DNA of 64,000 nt from Caulobacteraceae bacterium (GTDB lineage: Bacteria; Pseudomonadota; Alphaproteobacteria; Caulobacterales; Caulobacteraceae): assembly GCA_027487945.1 (NCBI GenBank), contig JAIYCQ010000043.1, forward strand, positions 88,200 to 152,199. Reading direction: 5' to 3'. Under the pieces are notes generated by a model. It was given only the letters and a program-made list of their open reading frames with translations, searched no databases and had not been told where the DNA came from. How positions within the stretch are numbered: position 1 is the first letter of the stretch; each line of letters begins with the position of its first letter. Both the position numbers and the translations under genes were made by a program. Shown here piece by piece: positions 34,663 through 43,000 of the stretch.

Positions 34663-36453
34663 ATGACCCAGACACTCGCCGCGACCTTGCCGGTCCGCGG
34701 CTGGACCCGGCGTGACCCTGGCCTGCACGGCTGCGTCTGCTGCTCGCCGGCCCTGCAGACGCTCGGGTTGCTGTCGCTGCCGCATCTCGCCGCGGCGGGG
34801 CGGGCCGACGGCTGGAAGCGGCTCGGCGCGCCGCCGGCAGCGACGGTCGGGACCGTGATCCTCGCCAACGCCCGAATCCTGACCGTGGACGAGGCCTTCA
34901 GCACGGCCGAGGCCCTGGCTTTCCGGGACGGGCGAATCCTGGCGGTCGGGTCGCTCGAGGCGGTCCGCGAGGCCGCCGGGGAGGAGGCCGAGGTGCTGGA
35001 CGCCGGCGGGCGAACAGTCCTGCCTGGCTTCATCGAGCCGCACATGCACTTCTTCGCCATCGCCATGTTCGGGACGATCCCGGATGTCGGGGCCGTGGTC
35101 TGCGAGGACGCCGACGCCGTCATCGCCCGCCTCGGCGAGATGGCCGCCGCCGCGCCGGAGAGCAAGTGGATCGTCGCGCGGCAGTTCGACCCGTCGCTGC
35201 AGGCGGGCGCCGACCGCATCACGCGCCATACGCTGGACCAGATCGCGCCGCGCAACCCGGTCTTCCTGTTCAACGCCTCGCTCCACATCGCCTACTGCAA
35301 CAGCCGCGCGCTGGAGATCGCGGGCGTCACGGCCGCCACCCAGGATCCGCCGGGCGCCAGCTATGTCCGTGACGCCTCCGGCGCCCCCAACGGCGTGCTG
35401 CAGGGGCAGGCGGCGATGTTCTCGGTGCTGGGGCACAATCTGGCGGCCATGGCGACCGATGACATCCCGGAGGCCTGCCGCCGGGTCTGCGAGAAGGCCA
35501 ACCGGGTCGGGGTGACCACGGTCTGCGACCAGGCCGCCGGCGGCTTCCAGGGGCGCGGCGAGCTGGCCGCCTTCCACGCCTTCGCCGCGTCAGGCCATAT
35601 GACCGCGCGGCTGCGGTATTCCCTGATCCAGGCGGGCGAACGCAGCTGGGACGCCATGGGGGTCAAGCCGGGCGAGGGCGACGCCATGGCCCGGGCGGTC
35701 GGCTGGAAGGTCGTCTCCGACGGCTCCAACCAGGGGCGCACGGGCCTGCAGCGCGAGCCCTACCTCGGCGGCGGCCAAGGCATGGCTTATGTCACGCCCG
35801 AGACGTTGCGCGAGATCACCGTCAAGCGATCCCTGGAGGGCTGGCAGATGGTCATCCACGCCAACGGCGACCTGGCCATAGACCGGGCGCTGGACGCCAT
35901 CGAGGCCGCGCTGGAAGCCGGCGCGCTGAAGGACAGCCGCTTCCGCATCGAGCACTGCTCGGTGCTGCATGACGAGCAGATCGCCCGCATGGCGCGGCTG
36001 GGGGTGACGCCCAGCTTCCTGATCGGCCATGTCCACTACTGGGGCAAGGCGTTCCGGGACGAGATCTTCGGCCCGGAGAAGGCCGACCTGCTCGGCCGCG
36101 CCGCCTCCTGCGGGGCGGCCGGTCTGCGCTGGACCATGCACTCCGACGAACCGGTCACGGAGATGGGCCCGCTGCGGATGATCGACAACGCCGTCAACCG
36201 CTCCCTGTGGAAGGAGCCGGGCGGGGTGCTCAATCCTGCCGAGCGGGTCACCGTCCGGCAGGCCATCATCGCCCTGACCCGCGATGCGGCCTGGCAGTGC
36301 CGCTCCGAGCAGGAGATCGGCACGCTGGAGGTCGGCAAGCTGGCCGATTTCGTGATCCTGGATCGCGATCCGCTGGAGGTTCCGCCGGAGGAACTGGGCG
36401 GCATCGGGGTGCTGGAGACCTGGGTCGGCGGCCGGCGCGTCTACGCCGCCTGA
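34663..36453 (+). CDS. YtcJ-type metal-dependent amidohydrolase
   Basis: A 596-residue amidohydrolase 3 family enzyme: metal site HMH in LPGFIEPHMHFF, TIM-barrel residues around VIHANGDLAIDRAL, FRIEHCSVLHDEQI and WTMHSDEPV, and the C-terminal beta sandwich IGTLEVGKLADFVILDRDPLEV. An unusual N-terminal extension of about 60 residues has clustered cysteines (LHGCVCCSPALQ) followed by a hydrophobic patch; this is not part of the hydrolase fold. The start ATG 34663 is preceded by GGGGAGGG at a longish distance. The 244 bases upstream show no convincing gene. The substrate is unknown. Confidence 0.88.
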   Translation: MTQTLAATLPVRGWTRRDPGLHGCVCCSPALQTLGLLSLPHLAAAGRADGWKRLGAPPAATVGTVILANARILTVDEAFSTAEALAFRDGRILAVGSLEAVREAAGEEAEVLDAGGRTVLPGFIEPHMHFFAIAMFGTIPDVGAVVCEDADAVIARLGEMAAAAPESKWIVARQFDPSLQAGADRITRHTLDQIAPRNPVFLFNASLHIAYCNSRALEIAGVTAATQDPPGASYVRDASGAPNGVLQGQAAMFSVLGHNLAAMATDDIPEACRRVCEKANRVGVTTVCDQAAGGFQGRGELAAFHAFAASGHMTARLRYSLIQAGERSWDAMGVKPGEGDAMARAVGWKVVSDGSNQGRTGLQREPYLGGGQGMAYVTPETLREITVKRSLEGWQMVIHANGDLAIDRALDAIEAALEAGALKDSRFRIEHCSVLHDEQIARMARLGVTPSFLIGHVHYWGKAFRDEIFGPEKADLLGRAASCGAAGLRWTMHSDEPVTEMGPLRMIDNAVNRSLWKEPGGVLNPAERVTVRQAIIALTRDAAWQCRSEQEIGTLEVGKLADFVILDRDPLEVPPEELGGIGVLETWVGGRRVYAA

Positions 36454-36457
36454 AGGC

Positions 36458-37246
36458 TCAGTCCCCGGCCGCGTAGATCATGATCCCCGTGGCCACAGAC
36501 AGGTTCAGGCTGTCGGCGCGGCCGCGCATCGGAATCTTGACGTTGACGTCGCAGAGGGCCGCCAGCTCTTCGGGCAGGCCGGCCTGTTCATTGCCCATAA
36601 GGATCAGGCTCGGGGCCTCGTACGTCGCGGTCCGGTGATCTGTCTTCGCGGTCAGCAGGGTGCCGACCACCGAGCCCGGCCAGCGTTCGCGCCAGGCGAT
36701 GAAGTCGGGGATCGTCGCCTTGATGATCGGCACGGCGAAGATCGAACCCATGGTCGCCCGCACCGCCTCGACCGAATAGGGATCACAGCAGTCGCCGACC
36801 AGGATCACCCCGCCGCAGCCGGCCGCGTCGGCGGTGCGGATGATGGTGCCGAGGTTGCCCGGGTCGCGCACCGCCTGCAGCGCCACCCAGACCTTGGCCG
36901 TGTGCGGCTCGACCATGGCCAGCGGCGTGAAGCTCTGTTCGAACACCGCCAGGACGGCCTGGGGATTGTCGCGCCGGGCGATCTTCTCGAGGATCTCCCG
37001 GTTGACCTCGATGACCTGGCCGCCGGAGTCGTAGGTGATCTCCCGCGCCTGATCGAGCAGGGGATGGTCGGCGGCCTCCTTGCCGTAGATCAGGATCTTC
37101 GGCGCATGGCCCAGCTCGACCGCCTCGGTGACGATCTTCAGCCCCTCGGCCAGGAACCGGCCGCTCTCCTCGCGGGCCTTGCGCATGTGCAGGGCCTTGA
37201 CGGCCTTCACCAGCGGATTGGTGTGGGAGGTAATGACCCGGCTCAT
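36458..37246 (-). CDS. TrmH/SpoU-family RNA 2'-O-methyltransferase
   Basis: A 262-residue SPOUT methyltransferase. The N-terminal substrate-binding domain (ITSHTNPLVKAVKALHMRKARE) precedes the three SpoU motifs: VRDPGNLGTIIRTADAAG, LILMGNEQAGLP and IPMRGRADSLNLSVATGI, which form the trefoil knot SAM site. It probably modifies rRNA or tRNA ribose. ATG 37246 overlaps the upstream gene's stop (ATGA); GTG/ATG codons just upstream (37255) are possible but less well placed. Confidence 0.93.
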   Translation of the reverse strand: MSRVITSHTNPLVKAVKALHMRKAREESGRFLAEGLKIVTEAVELGHAPKILIYGKEAADHPLLDQAREITYDSGGQVIEVNREILEKIARRDNPQAVLAVFEQSFTPLAMVEPHTAKVWVALQAVRDPGNLGTIIRTADAAGCGGVILVGDCCDPYSVEAVRATMGSIFAVPIIKATIPDFIAWRERWPGSVVGTLLTAKTDHRTATYEAPSLILMGNEQAGLPEELAALCDVNVKIPMRGRADSLNLSVATGIMIYAAGD

Positions 37247-38130
37247 GACGACCACCGCGCGAAGAAGGACAGGCCCACCTGCCGGATGCCGGCCTGCTCG
37301 ACCAGCGCCAGCTCACCCCAGTCTATGCGGCCGGGACGGTTGACCGCCTGCGCCACCAGCCCGGCCATCGACGCGCCCGAGATGCGGGCCGCGTAGGCGT
37401 TGAGGATCAGGAAGGACGCGTCGTCGCTCAGCAGGCCGCCGCAGAGGCCGACCATCTCCGGCAGGTCCTCGAAGAGGCGCCAGACCTCGCCGTCGGGGCC
37501 GCGGCCGAACTTCGGCGGGTCCAGGATGATGCCGTCGTAGCGGCTGCCGCGCCGGTCCTCGCGCTGGACGAAGCGGCGGGCGTCCTCGACGATCCAGCGG
37601 ACATTGTCGACTCCGGACAGGGTCGCGTTCTCGCGGGCCCGCTGCACCGACTGCTTGGAGGCGTCAACATGGGTGACCTGCGCCCCGGCCAGGGCGCAGA
37701 CCAGGCTGGCGACGCCCGTGTAGCCGAACAGGTTGAGGATCTTCAGCGGCCGTCCCGCCGCGCGCTGGCGGGCGTCAAGCCATTCCCAGTTGGCCGCCTG
37801 TTCGGGGAAGAAGGCGAGATGCCGGAAGTTGGTGAAACGGCCGTGGAACCGGGCCTGGTTCCAGGACAGCTCCCAGCTCTCGACGGGCTTGCCCTTGAAG
37901 CGCCAGCGTCCGGCCTCGTCCTCGTCGGTGGGGTCGAAGACGGCGTCGGCGTTCTCCCAGGCGTTGGCCGGCAAGCGGGGCGTCCACAGACACTGCGGCT
38001 CGGGCCGCACGACGGTGTAGGGGCCGTAGCGCTCAAGCTTGCGGCCGCCGCCGCTGTCCAGCAGGGCGTAGTCCGCCCAGCCGGTGGTGCGCATGAGGCT
38101 CGGAGCCTCGGCGATGGTGGGGCCGCTCAT
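37243..38130 (-). CDS. RlmI/RlmK-like SAM-dependent methyltransferase
   Basis: A 295-residue class I methyltransferase. SAM-binding motif I is LNLFGYTGVASLVCALAGA, motif II THVDASKQSVQRARENA, and the catalytic-type motif is IILDPPKFGRG, characteristic of the COG1092 rRNA cytosine methyltransferases. The N-terminal part has a partial barrel (WADYALLDSGGGRKLERYG). It is coupled to a SpoU methyltransferase by ATGA, suggesting two RNA modification enzymes in one transcript. The start ATG 38130 lies just before the end of the glycosyltransferase gene; the longer start would overlap it. Confidence 0.9.
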   Translation of the reverse strand: MSGPTIAEAPSLMRTTGWADYALLDSGGGRKLERYGPYTVVRPEPQCLWTPRLPANAWENADAVFDPTDEDEAGRWRFKGKPVESWELSWNQARFHGRFTNFRHLAFFPEQAANWEWLDARQRAAGRPLKILNLFGYTGVASLVCALAGAQVTHVDASKQSVQRARENATLSGVDNVRWIVEDARRFVQREDRRGSRYDGIILDPPKFGRGPDGEVWRLFEDLPEMVGLCGGLLSDDASFLILNAYAARISGASMAGLVAQAVNRPGRIDWGELALVEQAGIRQVGLSFFARWSS

Positions 38131-38146
38131 GGGCGGGCGATACGGC

Positions 38147-39571
38147 TCAGGCGGCGACCTGTCCAGTCCGCGCCGCATGTCGCGTCTTGTCCCAGTGGTG
38201 CGGACAGCGGATCAGCTGCCAGAGGGCGTGGGCCGCCGCGAGCGACAGGAGCGGCCAGTAGAGCGGCATGAGCAGCAGGTCGCGCAGCCCGGGTTCGCGC
38301 CCGGCGCGCCGCACGCCGACCACCGCCGCCGCCATGGCGCAGAGCCACCCTGTGATCAGAAGGCCGAGGTCGGCGGGGGCCAGCCAGCCTTCGCCGGTGG
38401 CGGCCTGGGCGGCCACGGCCATCAGGCTCCAGGCCAGCAGCGGGCCGTGGGCGAAGGCGGCGAGGATCGCGACGCCCAGCGTCAGGCCGAACGCCGGAAG
38501 GACCCCGGTCCGCCAGTGGGGCGGCGTGCGGGTCTGGACGCCGAACGTCTGCATGTAGCCCTTCACCCACCGTGCGCGCTGCGGCAGCCAGTCGGCCAGG
38601 CGATCAGGCGCGGCCTCCAGCGTTGGCAACGTCAGCACGCCGAGTTCGTAGCCCTCGGCGGCGAGCCGAAAGCCGAGGTCGGCGTCCTCGGTCACATTCC
38701 AGGCGTCCCATCCGCCGACGGCCCTCAGCGCGCTCATACGGAAGTGGTTGCTGGTGCCGCCGAGCGGGAAGGGCAGGCCCAGCCGCGCCAGCATCGGCAG
38801 GATGGTCTCGAACTGGATGGCATACTCGATGGCGAATTGTCGGGGCAGGAAGCGGCGGTCGTCGTCGATGCGCAGCGGCGCCTGCAGACAGGCCAGCCGG
38901 GGGGAGGCGGCGGCGAACCGGGCAGCGGCCTCCCGCAGCTGACGGGGATGGGGACGGTCCTCGGCGTCATAGATGGTGACCAGATCGCCGGTCGCCTGCT
39001 CCAGGGCGATATTGCAGGCGCGGGGCTTGGTCCGAGGATGCCCCGGCGGCGCGACCACGACCCGCATATGACGTGGCAGACGCTGCGCGGCCAGGGCCCG
39101 ACGCGTCGTCGCGTCGTCGGCCTCGACGACGATCAGGATCTGAAGCCGGGCCTTTGGGTAGTCGATCGCGAGCAGGGCGCGCAGCAGCTGCGGCAGGACG
39201 TCCGCCTCGCCGTAGAGGGGCGCGATGACCGTGTAGGCGGGAAGAGCACGGTCCCCGAGATCGCGGAGCGGCGCGGTTGCCCGCGGTGTCAGGGCGGCGG
39301 CGAGCCGGCTGGCGGCGGCGATGGCGAACAGGAGGAAGAACAGGTGGTGCATCACCGTGCCGGCGACCTCTGGCCAGAGAACCAGTGCGGCGGCCGGGGC
39401 GAAAAGGGCGGTGATGAGGACAGTCCATTGCGCGCGGGTCGGCGGCTGCAGGGCCCCCTGCCGACGGAGGGTGTCTGTCTCGGCCATCAGGCGCGGGACA
39501 GGCCTCTCGATCGCCGGCTTGCCGTACCCGGCCCGCCGCCGAAGCGGCGCCTCCTGTATCGCCTCGCTCAT
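38147..39571 (-). CDS. Membrane-bound family 2 glycosyltransferase
   Basis: A 474-residue processive-type GT2. Two N-terminal membrane helices (about 50-90) are followed by the catalytic domain: VIAPLYGEADVLPQLLRAL, substrate Asp in VEADDATTR, DAED as the DxD-like site, TEDADLGFRLA with the catalytic Asp, and QRARWVKG (QxxRW), then C-terminal membrane helices. These motifs place it with cellulose synthase-like and poly-GlcNAc synthase-like enzymes. No export partners are adjacent, so the product is unknown. ATG 39571 has a GGGGG ribosome site. Confidence 0.9.
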   Translation of the reverse strand: MSEAIQEAPLRRRAGYGKPAIERPVPRLMAETDTLRRQGALQPPTRAQWTVLITALFAPAAALVLWPEVAGTVMHHLFFLLFAIAAASRLAAALTPRATAPLRDLGDRALPAYTVIAPLYGEADVLPQLLRALLAIDYPKARLQILIVVEADDATTRRALAAQRLPRHMRVVVAPPGHPRTKPRACNIALEQATGDLVTIYDAEDRPHPRQLREAAARFAAASPRLACLQAPLRIDDDRRFLPRQFAIEYAIQFETILPMLARLGLPFPLGGTSNHFRMSALRAVGGWDAWNVTEDADLGFRLAAEGYELGVLTLPTLEAAPDRLADWLPQRARWVKGYMQTFGVQTRTPPHWRTGVLPAFGLTLGVAILAAFAHGPLLAWSLMAVAAQAATGEGWLAPADLGLLITGWLCAMAAAVVGVRRAGREPGLRDLLLMPLYWPLLSLAAAHALWQLIRCPHHWDKTRHAARTGQVAA

Positions 39572-39745
39572 GCGGCCCCCGATGTCGCGCCTGCGAATCA
39601 CTCGACCACCGGAAGATCGCGGTCAAGAAGAAAGTGAATGCGTAGCAACCATGCCGCGCAGCGCATCGTCCTCGCGGGTTGCGGCCCGTGGGTGATTGCC
39701 GTTTAGTGTCCGCGGGGAACCAGAAACGCAGGGGAATGGCGAGTC

Positions 39746-40381
39746 GTGACAACGACGTTGAAAAAGCCGCAGCGTTCAGCCCGCAAGCCCAAGGGAGACG
39801 GGCATCTGCGGCGCGGCGAAATCCTTCAGGCGGCGGAGCGCATCTTCATCGCCGAAGGCTATCAGGGAGCGACGATCCGCAGGATCGCCGACGAGGTCGG
39901 GGTTTCTTCGACCGCGCTCTACATGCACTTCCGGGACAAGGACGAGATCCTGCTCGAGATCTGCGACGGCGCGATCGAGGAGTTGCTGCGGATCAATACC
40001 GAGATCTCGGACCAGCCCATCGACGCGGTTGCGCGGGTCAGGCTGATGCTCGACGCCTATATGGACTTCGCGCTCGCCAGTCCCAACGCCTACCAGCTGG
40101 TCTTTTGCGGTCCATCGGGCCTGTTGTCCGAGGACAAGCAGCAGATGACCCGCGATCTCGCCGACCGCTGCTACGACAAGTTCATCGGCGTGGTGCGCGA
40201 GATCGGCGCCTCCGGCCGGCTGCGCACCGGCAACGTCGACAGCGCCGCCCAGACCCTGTGGACGGCCTGCCACGGGCTGGTGGCCCTGTTGCTGACCCGG
40301 CCGACCTTCAACTGGGAGCCGACGGGGGACCTGAAGGCCGTCATGCTCGACGGGCTGCTCTACGGACTGGTGACGGACTGA
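39746..40381 (+). CDS. TetR family transcriptional regulator
   Basis: A 211-residue regulator starting with GTG. The helix-turn-helix spans about residues 24-68 (ILQAAERIFIAEGYQGATIRRIADEVGVSSTALYMHFRDKDEIL), followed by a TetR C-terminal domain (LMLDAYMDFALASPNAYQLVF). It is the first gene of the ABC importer operon, only 3 bases before the binding-protein gene, so it is probably autoregulating that operon. The 174 bases upstream (39572-39745) hold the divergent promoters; no cobalamin riboswitch was recognised. Confidence 0.92.
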   Translation: MTTTLKKPQRSARKPKGDGHLRRGEILQAAERIFIAEGYQGATIRRIADEVGVSSTALYMHFRDKDEILLEICDGAIEELLRINTEISDQPIDAVARVRLMLDAYMDFALASPNAYQLVFCGPSGLLSEDKQQMTRDLADRCYDKFIGVVREIGASGRLRTGNVDSAAQTLWTACHGLVALLLTRPTFNWEPTGDLKAVMLDGLLYGLVTD

Positions 40382-40384
40382 TCC

Positions 40385-41200
40385 ATGAAGCCGTATGCGT
40401 TCGGCGCCGCCCTCGCGGCGGTGCTGGCGCTGGCCGGCGAAGTCATTGCGGCGCCGCGGGTGATGTCGGTGGACAGCTGCGCAGACCAGTTCGTGATCGC
40501 GCTCAGCCCGCGGGACGCCATCGTCGGCGTTTCGGCCCGGGCCGATGATCCCGACAGCTTCATGCGGGAGCAGGCGAGGGGGCTGCCGCAGCGCCGCGCG
40601 ACGACCGAAACCGTTCTGGCCCTGCGACCCGATGTCGTGGTCCGCTACTGGGGCGGCGATGCCCGCCTGCCCGAGGCCCTGGTGCGGCGAGGGGTCACCG
40701 TAGTGCGCATCGAGGACGCGCAGGACTTCGACCAGGTGCGCGCCAACGTCCGGGCCGTCGCGGCGGCGCTGGACCAGCGCGCGAAGGGCGAGGCCCTGAT
40801 CGCCGGCATGGACGCCCGGCTGATGCGCTCGGCGGGCGCGTGGCGCGGGCGGCCCGCCATGTACCTGACCCCGACCGGCTTCAGCTCCGGCGGCGGCACC
40901 CTCATCGACGCCATGCTCCGTGCGGCGGGCCTGACCAACCTGGTCAGCGGCCCGGCCTGGGAGCCGATCCCGCTCGAGAGTATCGTCCGCAGCCCTCCAT
41001 CGGCCTTCGTCCTCGGCTTCTTCAGCCGCCTGTCCGGCTTCACCACCCGGTGGGGACCCGGCCGCCACACGGTGCTGCGCAAGCGTCTGCCGACCCGAAC
41101 CATCGCCACCCTGCCCGGCGCCCAGATCGGCTGCCCGGCCTGGTTCGTCGGCGAGGGGGTCGAGACCCTGGCCCGCGCCGCGCCCGGAGCGGCGCGATGA
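40385..41200 (+). CDS. BtuF/FhuD-type periplasmic binding protein
   Basis: A 271-residue class III solute-binding protein with signal peptide (GAALAAVLALAGEVIAA). RVMSVDSCADQFVIAL is the usual opening; TETVLALRPDVVV and GVTVVRIEDAQDFDQVRANVRAVAAAL match BtuF/FhuD-like proteins. It delivers a metal chelate (corrinoid, siderophore or heme) to the adjacent FecCD permease. The stop overlaps the permease start by ATGA. Two cysteines in the mature region (DSCADQ and IGCPAW) may pair. Confidence 0.9.
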   Translation: MKPYAFGAALAAVLALAGEVIAAPRVMSVDSCADQFVIALSPRDAIVGVSARADDPDSFMREQARGLPQRRATTETVLALRPDVVVRYWGGDARLPEALVRRGVTVVRIEDAQDFDQVRANVRAVAAALDQRAKGEALIAGMDARLMRSAGAWRGRPAMYLTPTGFSSGGGTLIDAMLRAAGLTNLVSGPAWEPIPLESIVRSPPSAFVLGFFSRLSGFTTRWGPGRHTVLRKRLPTRTIATLPGAQIGCPAWFVGEGVETLARAAPGAAR

Positions 41201-42183
41201 ACCGTTTCGCGACCCTGCCGGTGCTGGGCGGCCTGCTGCTGGCCAGTCTTGCCCTGGCGATTCTGGCCGGCGAGACGGCCATGACCCTTGCGGACTATCG
41301 GGCGGCGCTGTTCTACCCGGCGTCGCCGGTGGCGGAGGTCCTGTGGACCATCCGGGCCCCGCGCGCTGTGATGGCTGCGCTGGTCGGCGCGGCTCTGGGG
41401 CTGGCCGGGGCGGCGCTGCAGGGGCTACTGCGCAATCCGCTGGCCGACCCCGGCGTGCTGGGCGTCTCTGCCAGCGCGGGCCTCGGCGCCGGCCTGACCA
41501 TCTCGCTCGGCCTTACCGCCATACCGCTGGCCATCGAGGGCGCGGCCCTCGGCGGGGCGCTGGGCTGCGGCCTGCTGGTGACGGCGCTGGCCGCGCGGTT
41601 CCGCACGCCCGAGGCGCTGATCCTGATGGGGGTTTCCCTGTCGGCCTTCGCCGGGGCCCTGTCGGCGCTGGTCTACAACTTCGCGGCCTCGCCGATCATG
41701 GCCACAGAGGTCCTGACCTGGATGATGGGCTCGGTCGCCAACCGGGACTGGCCAGACGCCCTGACGGCGCTCGCGCCGATGATCATCGGGGCGGCGCTGG
41801 TGGGCTGGTCGGCGCGGGGGCTGAAGATGCTGGCGCTGGGCGATGAGACCGCCGCTCTGTCGGGCCTGCCGATGGCCCGTCTGCGGGCCGCGGCGGTCGC
41901 GGGGGCGGCGCTGCTGACCGGCGCGTCCGTCGCCGCCTCGGGCGTCATCGGCTTCGTGGGGCTGGTCGCCCCGCATCTGGTCCGGCGCGGCGTCGGCGAT
42001 GATCCGGCCCGCACCCTGGCGCCGTCGGCCCTGACCGGCGCCATCCTGCTGGTCCTCGCCGACCTCGCCGCCAGGGTCATCCCGACCGAACAGGAGCTTA
42101 AGCTGGGCGTCGTCACCGCGCTCTTCGGCGCCCCGGTGTTCGCGCTGGTCGCCTGGCGCGCCGCCCGGAGTTGGCGCGGATGA
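41197..42183 (+). CDS. FecCD/BtuC-family ABC permease
   Basis: A 328-residue permease with about ten membrane helices. The FecCD landmarks are [43 protein letters not shown]-like sequence (here [11 protein letters not shown]), MGSVANRDW and [21 protein letters not shown]. The start ATG 41197 overlaps the binding-protein stop; the longer frame upstream is out-of-frame shadow. It imports the chelate delivered by the upstream binding protein. It overlaps the ATPase gene by ATGA. Confidence 0.95.
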   Translation: [328 protein letters not shown]

Positions 42184-42941
42184 GCCCGGCGGCCTGGAGC
42201 ATTCAGGGGCTGACGGCGCGGCTCGGCGGCCGCTTGGCGGTGAACGGCGCCAACCTCGTCGCCCGTCCCGGCGAGGTCGTCGGCGTTCTGGGGGCCAACG
42301 GATCGGGCAAGACCACGATGCTGCGCGCGGGGCTGGGGCTCATCCCCGCCGAGGCGGGCGCGATCCATCTGGCCGGCGAGCGTCTGGAGACCCTTCCCGA
42401 AGCCCGTCGCGCGCGGCTGGCCGGCTATCTGCCCCAGGAGCGTCGCGTCAGCTGGAATCTCGCGGCTCTGGAGATCGCCGCCCTCGGCGCTCCCGACCTG
42501 TCGCCCGCCCGCGCCCGCGAGGTCGCCGCCGGCAGTCTGGCCCGCGTCGGCCTGGCAGGCTTTGAGGGGCGGGGCGTGCTCGACATGTCCGGCGGGGAGC
42601 GGGCGAGAGTGCTGCTGGCGCGGCTCCTGGCGACCCGGGCGCCGCTGATGGTCGCCGACGAGCCGGCGGCGGGGCTCGATCCCGACGCCCAGTTCCTGAC
42701 CCTGGAGCTGCTGCGGGCCGAGGCAGGCTGCGGTGCGGCCGTCGTCGTGACCCTGCACGACCTGACGCTGGCGGCTCGATCCTGCGACCGGATCGTGGTG
42801 CTGCACAGGGGAAGGGTCGTCGCCGACGCCGCGCCGCGCGAGGCGCTGACGCCAACCGTGCTACGCCAGGCGTTCGGGCTGGACGGCGCGCTGGTCGAGG
42901 TCGAGGGTGAGCCGGTGCTGGTCGCCCGGCGGGCCCCCTAG
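42180..42941 (+). CDS. ABC ATPase of a metal-chelate importer
   Basis: A 253-residue ATPase: Walker A GANGSGKTT, Q-loop GYLPQERRVSWNLAAL, signature MSGGERARV, Walker B PLMVADEPAAGLD, switch His VTLHDLTLAA. FecE/BtuD/HmuV-like. The start ATG 42180 overlaps the permease stop (ATGA). It ends the TetR-binding protein-permease-ATPase operon. 42942-43000 is a short convergent gap with no clear terminator. Confidence 0.95.
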   Translation: MSPAAWSIQGLTARLGGRLAVNGANLVARPGEVVGVLGANGSGKTTMLRAGLGLIPAEAGAIHLAGERLETLPEARRARLAGYLPQERRVSWNLAALEIAALGAPDLSPARAREVAAGSLARVGLAGFEGRGVLDMSGGERARVLLARLLATRAPLMVADEPAAGLDPDAQFLTLELLRAEAGCGAAVVVTLHDLTLAARSCDRIVVLHRGRVVADAAPREALTPTVLRQAFGLDGALVEVEGEPVLVARRAP

Positions 42942-43000
42942 ACCCTCAATCCCGGGGCGCCGTCCCGCTGCTGCACGGTCCGGGCCGCGGCTGGCGGGCT

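Noticed and set aside
34457..34666. A 69-codon plus-strand ORF ending with an ATGA overlap on the amidohydrolase start
   Set aside because: The overlap resembles coupled genes, but the product is Arg/Pro/Ala-rich, lacks a recognisable domain and the ribosome site is only 2 bases from the ATG. The 244-base gap more likely holds regulatory or old repeat sequence.
39572..39745. Cobalamin riboswitch upstream of the importer operon
   Set aside because: I looked for the conserved B12-box type sequence and found none; the region is also short for this riboswitch and the first gene is a TetR regulator.
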